DNA of 64,000 nucleotides from Ditylenchus dipsaci (Eukaryota; Nematoda; Chromadorea; Rhabditida; Anguinidae): the NCBI GenBank assembly GCA_004194705.1, contig SADC01000189.1, positions 62,001 to 126,000 of the forward strand, read 5' to 3'. Below, one piece after another: positions 12,001-21,000 of this stretch; position 1 is the first letter of the stretch; the number at the start of each line of letters is the position of its first letter. The notes below the pieces were generated by a model. It was not told where the DNA came from. It saw only the letters and a program-made list of their open reading frames with translations, and did no database searches. The translations under genes were made by a program, and so were the position numbers.

Positions 12001-15000
12001 TGTCTTGAAAGGATTGTTATCAAAACTAATTATATTTTTCGGTGTTGGTAAATCACGTTAGGAAGAGGAACCATCTCGGTGATAGGTAAGCCCCACGTAA
12101 GGGTAGGAAAACCACAACGATATCAGGTCGCCCCCATAATACGGGGTTGAACTAAGATGTGATAGTGACTAGCTTGCGCCACCCAGATTTCATCTAGATG
12201 GTTTTACTCAGTAGTTTACCCAGAATACGCAAATATGCAGTTATTGGTATTGTGAGGGAGGCAGATAGCAGAGAAATGAGAAACAGGCCTGGGGCGACCC
12301 GATAGCTCAAATGGTTAGAGCGCCGGTTTGCAAGGAGGATATCGTGGGATCGCACTTTTTCCCAGGCCTGTACAAAAGCCGTACGCGGCCACTGGCGTAT
12401 GCTTACTGTATGCAGCTAAATTTATATACAGTCGAGTCTCGATATAGTGGCACCCCTCGGGAATGACCATCAGGTGCCACTATATTGAGGGTGCCACTAT
12501 ACCAAGACATTTAATCAGATTCATTGAACAAATGGAACACCCTCCTAAACTTTACTCAATTGTCCTTAATCACCCCGCCCTCTCCGCGACCTCATGACCG
12601 CCTTCTTCACTTTCAGAGAGATAGCTGCGCTTCTTCGGAATTTCCATAACTAAAATGCAGACAATAATTGGAATTTTTTACTATATGGAAGGTGCCACTA
12701 TATCGACGGTACCACAAGATAAATTTCGAAAGGCTCAGTCTGATGTCAGCCAAAACTGTCCGGCAATTTGTCGCTTAGCAAAAAAAATTCTTGGCAAAAC
12801 AACCGCTTAGTAAATCGACCGCTTAGCAAAATGCCGCTTAAATTTCGGGGTACAGCCCTTTTAAGTATTTCCTAGCATACCATGTAGAAATACCAAACAT
12901 TTAACCTTTTCAATTAACGCGTTATAAAACACAACAAAAATATATGACGGATGTAACTAAAATGTTGCCCCTAAAATCTGAATTCTTGCCCCTTTTTTCT
13001 TTTTTTCGGTAATAAATTGCCGAAAAAAGCAAAAAGGGGCGATAATTCAGATTTTAGGGGCAACAATTCAATTTGATCATTATATAACCTATTTTACAGA
13101 ACAATCCTGAATTGGGCCACATTCTTAATGATCCTGAAATAATTCGTCAAACCATGGAGATGATCCGAAATCCAAATATGTTACAGGAAATGATGCGTAA
13201 TCACGATCAGGCCATTCGCAATCTTCAGGTTTATTACTTACACTGTTCCTAAAGCTAATGTATTTCCAATATCTATTTTTTCAGGGCATACCAGGTGGGG
13301 AGGCAGCCCTTCAGCGACTCTACGAAGATGTGCAAGAACCATTGCTGAACAGTGCAACAAGTTCTCTTCGACCCAATCCCTTCGCTCCCAGTAGTACCGA
13401 CACCAATATCCCCGCTGGCCAGAGACCCAACACCGCCAATCAGCGAGCTCAGGGAGTTAACACTGAAGCATTGCCGAACCCTTGGGGCAATGTGATTGGC
13501 GGAGGAGCTACAGCGGCCGCAATAATGCTGGTGGGAGTGATGGAAATGCACCTGCTGCCACTGGACCTTTTGCAAGTAAATTTTCTAGGCAGGACTCCCT
13601 TATACGGTTTTCTTCCAAAATTGCCCTGAATCGTGTTTTTTGTGGACAAAGCTTTTTTTAAAGAAAAGGTGCATGTTGGGTGGGATTTTTGACGGCTCAA
13701 TAGAAAACATAAAGTTGACCAAACCATTCATGCCGTATTTCCCTCACATGCTCTTTTCCTATTCGAAATCGTGTACTTGTCATTGGCTTTTTCGCCTGTT
13801 TTTCTGAACAGTGAGTGGGCAACTTACCGCTGAGACGGTAGCAAAGATAATGAGTTAAATTCTGAGTGGTATGTTGCTTAACAACTAAAAAAGTAAACCA
13901 AAACAAGAAGCCATAACACAAGAATCTTGAAGAGGTAGTGAGGGAATGCGGCATGAATTGTTTGGTCAAATTTTATGTTTTTCATGAGATTTTTCGAAAG
14001 ATATTTTGGTTCTGATAACATTTTCTGATTCTGCGTGAAAAGTTGGCCAATGGTTGTATCAATTGGATGTATTAGTTAACATTCTCAAGTATTTCACCCT
14101 GAAATACGAACTTATTTTTCCCTATCCCTTGCAATGTAGAGTGTGCTGGTCTTGGCCGCGAAGCGGCCAACCCTTGGTCGTGTACAACATCCGAAATTTT
14201 ATTAATTTTTATTAAAATTAAGAACAGCCCTACAATGCCCTACAATAATGTTATTATAATCTGAAAGTATGAAGCGGGACATCATATTGTGGTATGGGTA
14301 TAGATTGTTGTACGCGACCAAGGGTTGGCCGCTTCGCGGCCAAGACCAGCACACTCCACATTGCAAGGGATAGGGAAAAATAAGTTCGTATTTCAGGGTG
14401 AAATACTTGAGAATGTTAACTAATACATCCAAAAATGATTCGAGATAACAGGAAAGTACCCAACAATGTTCAAAAATACCCCGCAACATGAACGCTCCCG
14501 TTAAAGGACCATGTTGATGCAAATGAAAATTCGGCGAATTCAATGCGCGCGGGACATTTCTCTTTCGTCTCGCACTCTACTCTTTGGAGTTATTTCGAGC
14601 GACTCAAAAGAGCATAGTGCGAGACGAAAGAGAAGTGTCCCGCGCGCATTTGAATTTGTCAAATTCTCATTTGCATCAACAAGCATGCTTCTTTAATACT
14701 CTGCCTTCCAAGCGTAGAAAATTGCTGCTTTTGGCTCAGAATTTACGGGTAACACGATGGTGCGAAAATTTTTGAAAAAAAAGTTGGTATGAGATGGTGG
14801 AAACCCCTCCTGAAAATAGGCTGTTTTTGGTCAATCACCTGAAATTTTGAGAAATTTAGATGGTAGTCACCAAAAGTTCTATTTCACCTAGGCGTAAAAC
14901 CACCCAAAATATTAATCTGGATCAGAGCAATCTATTGAGCCCAAACTTGGATCAGAGTGATCATATTTTACAGAGACTTTACGATTTTCCCTCAAAGATC

Positions 15001-18000
15001 CAGTTACTGGATATCCTTTTTTGCGGCATTAAAAAAACCAAAACTCTTGCTACAAATCATTTCTAGCTGAATAACCAATAGAACATGAAAGAACAAAATC
15101 TTGCGGTTATTTTGGCACTAAATACAGCAACAGATTATCATAAAATTGCGACAAACTATACAAAATAAATATATAAGTTGTAGCGCAACTTTTCTATAAC
15201 CTTATTCTCGCTTGAAAAAACATCAATTCTGACACCGAATTCGTGTTCAGCGTAGTCGATTTGCATGTAAAACTGCTCTCGAAATAAAAACTCACTGTCA
15301 AATTCCGCTCAAGACAAAAACATTTGAATTCTGAGTCAAAAGCAGCAATTACTACGCTTGGGAAGAGAAGTGTTAAGCGAAAATATATTTTTTCAATTTT
15401 TTGCCCACTTTTCTAAATATTTTTTGTATTTTTTCAACAAAAACAGGAATTTCTGACAAATACAAAGCAAAAAAATTGAAAAAGGCATACTTTTTGATAA
15501 CTTAGTTGCGTATTTTGAAGCCGACCATAAGTGACTCAATGGCGCAGGGGATGAGTTGCAAATGTTGTAAAATGTCCATATGGGTTCGAATTCGGTTGCA
15601 CGTAGTGTAGTTTCCCACTTTAGTCTCGGTGATGATTTTACCTAGCTCACTCTGAAATGAGTTGTGTAGATGCACTTATCCCTTTTCTGAGAGACTTTTA
15701 CCTATCCTATTTTCCTCCAATAAGCGCCGACCCTCGACTTGGAGAATCTACCTCAGTCCAGAGAAAATGCTTGATACCATTCTTTGTTGAATTTTTTTAA
15801 ACCTACTTCAGGTTTGATTCAGCACCCAAACGATCTCGAACTCAACCTTAATTTTTTCAGGATTTTTAAGGGTTAAAAAAATGAGCGTATGCCCATAGGC
15901 ACTTTTTAGAAGAAATAAGGTAGTCTCATTATCGGCTTTGACTAACAGCCAATGTGTTAAAAATTTATTCGTCTAATATTTTGACAGGCCAAATTAACCA
16001 CCAATAATTTTTTAGACATAATGAATGCTCCGGGCATGCAAAGTCTTTTCCGCCAAATGACCTCCAACCCTACGGTGATGCAAAACTTCATGACGCCAGA
16101 CAATATGAGACACATGTAATGCTTCTGCTTAAATACGTTTTTTGGCGGTCACTAAAGGGGACTTGCTAATTTGAAACGTTTTTTTTTGTAAATTTTCATA
16201 CTTTTGTACTTTCATTCACATATTTATGTAATTTTTTTCCATCAATCTATCACATTAAAAAAATCTGCTACGAAATGGCCTACACCCTCACTGACTGCTT
16301 TTTTCTCAAATAGATTTAATTGCTGGTCACTCAAATATAAAGCTTTTAGTGCGGGTAATTGTTTTCAGTCTTTTAAACCAAAATTTTACATTTTTTCGGT
16401 TTTCGGTTTGGCCTGTTTGATTTTAATTTCGGTTGACAGTCAAATCCTTTCTGAAATCAAATAACTTTGACGAAAAGTTTTAAATTTTAGATTTAAAGAT
16501 TTTTTACAATATAACTTAGAATACAACTTTTTTACATTACAAAATTTTTTACAAGACAAATGCCTCTTACAGGAATCAGATGATGTCGCAGAACCCTGCC
16601 ATGTTGCAACAGGTTTGCTGAATTTTAACAACAAAATTCTTGTTCAAATCATTTCTTGCTGTCTATAGGTGATGCAGTCTATGCCTGGATTCGCGAATAA
16701 CCCAGGCATGGCCGAGCAAATTCAAAACAACATGCCTGCACTCACCAATGTGGTTGGTCAATCATTTTTCGACAATTTATGACCTGTTTTTTTGGAAAAT
16801 TAACATTACAGTCAAATCTCGATTCAACATACACTCTGGGGACAGAGTCCAGATTTTTAATCGAGCTGTATGTTTAATCTGGGGGAGGGGAGGGTTGTCG
16901 GTAATTTGACGGAGTTTATTATTAAAGGGGATGACCCCAGGTATATGTTAAATCGAGCTCTATGTTTAATCGAGCTTTTACTGTACCCCTATTTTCCAGT
17001 TGTCCAATCCTGGAGCCATGCAAGCCATGACCAACCCTCGAGTTATGCAAGCTTTCCAGCAAATTCAACAGGCCTACCAGGTGATCAGAGAAGAGGCTCC
17101 ACAACTTCTCAGCACCCTGTATGCTTTACTTCACATTCTATATTGTGTCAAACAAAACAATTTTAAATTTCTTTAGTGGCGAAGGTATGGGAGGCCTCGG
17201 CAACTTGGGAGGCATGTTAGGTGGTGGGCTTCCAGCCAACCCAGCCGCTGCTACTAACCCCCATCTGCAGGCACTGATTCATCTGCGACTCCTGGGTGAG
17301 GATCTTTACTAGAATTTTAACTTCACACAAACATCATTTCCTTCCACACTTCGTTTAGCGATTATCGAAAGTTTTTTCCCGGTCTTGATGCGCGAGTCTA
17401 CCACAAAAAAGCTAAAGATTATAATATTCGAAATTTCGATTATCGATTTTTGAGTGTTTGTCAGAAAATTGCTAAATTGTTATTTTTTGGTTTTAATATT
17501 TGGTTTTTGAAACTAGAGATGGAAATCGAGATATTACTGTCTAATGCATTTAAGCCTCGTTTTCAAGAAAAATTCATAGCTGATAATTTTAGACGCTGTA
17601 TATTACTTCTTATTATTTTATCCATTTGCCTTTTAAGTTTATTTTTCAAAAATTTTTGACTGAGTCTCGGATTCAAAAATGGAAAATTTCTGGATCATGA
17701 TTTGTCAAATTTGGGATTCAGGGCAGGTCTTAGATAAAAACTTTGAAGGTCAAAACTCAGGTTTAAAATTTTTTTAATTAAAAGAAAATTAAAAATGGGA
17801 ATAGAAAGAAGGGTGAAGGTTCTAAAACTTTCGATTATTACTATTTTTAAAAAGTGACGTAAGCACGTGAGAAAGTAAAACACCCCAAAAAACTGATTTC
17901 TGTATCCACCGTATTTCCACTAATATAACCACCGGTGGCTGTATTTTTCGGATGCCCAAAAATCTTTTGGGTCGATCTCGAGATTTTTGGGTGAAAATCC

Positions 18001-21000
18001 AATGGTTTCGGTGGAATCGGTTAAGCTCGTAATAGTTAAGAAAATGTGATATACAGCTTTGCAAAACATTCACTCCGCGCCGATATATATACCCTCAAGT
18101 GGAGGGGTGGCTCTATGAGGAGGGGTGGCTTTATTAGAGGAATTGCGGTATTTGAAATTATTTTATAGTTCGTAAATAAATTTCACCATTATATTTTTTT
18201 TTGGTTATTTTTAAGTCTAGCAGAAAAGTGTAGAAAAATGGATCGTTTTTTTAATATGTGGAATCTATAAAAAAGTTTAGGAACGCTGCTGCTGGAGCTT
18301 CGCCAGAATTAGCTCAAATATTTGGCCAGATGATGGCCCTAAATGCGGTATGTTTTTACAAGCGAAACAATTTGAAAAACTATCTTCATAAATCAAAATT
18401 CCAATTCTCTGCGATCTCTTTTTATCAAATACCACTAATTATCAAAATAAAAAATAAAATTAAAATTTTATTTAATTTTATTCAACTTCTCTGGCTTCTG
18501 CTGCTGTTGATAGCGCTAACAGCAACAGCCAAAGTTGCCTCAAAATAAGGGTGTTTCAAGAACTTTGTCTGTTTTGAAACAGTTATAACTTTTTCCAAGA
18601 GCGATTTTCGAAATTTTGTTTTTCATGAACGATTTTTCTCGTCGACAATATTTTTTTAGGTTATAATGTGAAAACACGATTTTTGTTTGGCCTCCCTGTA
18701 AAATCGGACCCTGGACTGTAAATGGTCGCTGGATGGCCAGGACTCAAACCACAGGGGACCAAGTAAAAATCGTGTTTTTCACATTACTGAAAAAAAACTC
18801 GGTAAGAAAAATGAATTGGCGAAAACAGAATTTCGAAATCTCGATAATTGTTTTAAAAGCGGCGAATTTCTTGAAACAAAGCTTCGGTATTTCAGTGGCT
18901 GAGCAGCTGAGTATGTTTTTTTGACAGGCCAATATTGAGATCTAAACAAAAGTTGTTTAGATTTAAAAGTCGTATGAGGAAGAACAGTAAATACTGTCCT
19001 AAGTGGAAGAATGTTAGAAGTGAGAGGATAGTCGGTTCAAAGTTATCCAATTTTTTGGTAATATCGGCTTTTTCCGCGATGTTAGTCGGTAATGCACTAT
19101 GAGAGGGGGAAGTTATGTATAACTAACAAGGGAGGGTAGGGAAATAACTGTGCGATTTTTTAAGATATTTTTTTACAAACGGGTAGAGAAACCCCTACTT
19201 TATAATGTTAGCCGAGAGGGTTTTCGCCCAAAATATGGACAATACTTTTTTCTCCGACTAAAATACTTTTTTTTCCGACTAATTTTCTTTTTTCTCCGAC
19301 TAATTTTAATTCTCGACACGAAATCAACCATTTTTAAAAAATTTTGTGTGAAATTCAAGGGTGGGCAAAGACCAGATGGCTGGAGACCCACTCCGGAATG
19401 GCCAAAAGGCCAAAATTATTGGTTTTCTGGGGCTTACTAAAGGGGAGTAAACTTTTTGAGAAAAATCGATTGAGCGGATCAGATTTCGGGTCCGATCGGC
19501 TTAATCGACCACAACTCCACCTTGAACCACTCGAAACCACCATAAACCTGGAATTCTGAGCGATTAAGCCGATCGGACCCAAAATCTGATCCGCTCAATC
19601 GATTTTTCTCAAAAAGTTTACTCCCCCTTTAGTAAACCCCCAGAAAACCAATAATTTTGGCCTTTTGGCCATTCCGGAGTGGGTCTCCAGCCATCTGGTC
19701 TTTGCCCACCCTTGAATTTCACACAAAATTTTTAAAAATGGTTGATTTCGTGTCGAGAATTAAAATTAGTCGGAGAAAAAAGAAAATTAGTCGGAAAAAA
19801 AAGTATTTTAGTCGGAGAAAAAAGTGTTTTAGTCGGAAATAAAATTAGTCGGGAAAAAAATATTTTAGTCGGAAAAAAAAAGTGTTTTAGTCGGAGAAAA
19901 AAGTATTGTCCCCAAATATAATGTGTAATGGTTTTTTTGAGCACGTAAAGAGTTTGAAAATAGGCTCTGTGAAACATAAAACAATTAATTCATGGCTTAG
20001 TGGATATGTTTCACAGAGCCTATTTTCAAACTCTTCATGTGCTCAAAAAACATTACACATTATAGTTTGGGCAAAACCCTCGCGGGTGGCATAATAAAGT
20101 GGCGGTTTCTCTACCGCTTTGTAAAAATATCTTAAAAATCGCACGGTCATTTCCCTACCCTCCCTTCTAAGTAGCGCCGGTCCCTCCATTTTAATAATTC
20201 TTAGTTGTCTTTGCTTCCTAATTTTTGGGGGCAGATGATGTATGCGGAGGATGTGAGGCAATGTTGCTGCCTGAAACATGCCATAATTTTCAATGGGAAA
20301 ATATTAAAGAGCAGATTGGGGAAGGAAGGATGAGGGGGGGGCGAAGGGTTTGGTATTAACAAACACAACAATTTTAATCCCCAATTATCATATCCAATTT
20401 CTGCTGTTTTGGATATAGCTAAAGAAGAATAAGATAAATATTTTTATTTGTCTTTTCTTTAGTCAAGAAAAATTTTAATAGGTTCTTTTTGGTTATCGGG
20501 AATACCCGACCTCAGTCGTGCTAAGACAATTTATGCGTAAGAATCGGGTATTCCCGATAACCAAAAAGAACCTTTTAATATAACAATCTAGTCAAATGAT
20601 GTCAAATTGACAATTTTCCCCTTTCAAAACTAATTTTTTAAATAATTGTCCCTGGTATTAAAATTTTTTAGTTTTTGTTGTGCATGAGTCAAGGACCGAA
20701 AATTGGTCAGCACTGTTGCCCTTTTGAAGATTAACTAATAATATTCGACCAAAGAGCTAAAAAATGATTAAAGACGGGAGGAGGGGGATGGCTTAAGCAT
20801 TTGTGTCCCTATAGCAATGGGTGTGAGAGGGACTAAGATTATAACTGCTACTAAGATGAATTATTACTAATATTTTGGGTGGTAAAGCCTTTCAAAAAGA
20901 GACATCAAAGCAATAGACTTACAAAAACAATTTTTAAATTTTTTGCAGCAGAACAACCAACAGCAACCACCAGAGGAACGCTATCGAACACAGCTTGAGA

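Larger units (their letters stand above)
334..13099 (+). other. 12.8-kb ubiquilin intron hosting three antisense genes
   Basis: This is bounded by a donor after CAG at 333 and an acceptor at 13099, both phase 0, and the protein reads through as one STI1 block (FQQVIQ then [13 protein letters not shown]). On the opposite strand it holds beta-tubulin, an MSP copy and cyclin L. The rest is fold-back elements and minisatellites, listed separately. The parts between 4554-5149, 5600-6230 and 6830-7670 show no gene or clear repeat to me. Confidence 0.75.

Noticed and set aside
12286..12369. Functional tRNA-Cys
   Set aside because: The outer stem pairs perfectly, but the anticodon stem and B box are degraded; kept only as a tRNA-like relic.
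13490..13575. Reading of the exon end as written (Met/Leu-rich, ...[17 protein letters not shown])
   Set aside because: It leaves in phase 0, which gives a stop in the next exon; the alternative frame gives a Gly/Ser/Asn linker and the right phase.
17265..17295. Ending ...LIHLRLL for the ubiquilin exon
   Set aside because: It needs phase 1 while the next exon needs phase 2; one C added to the C-run gives a Ser/Thr/Pro linker that joins cleanly.
19131..20164. Element-encoded transposase inside the fold-backs
   Set aside because: Open frames in the arms are mirror images of repeat words, without catalytic motifs or consistent length.
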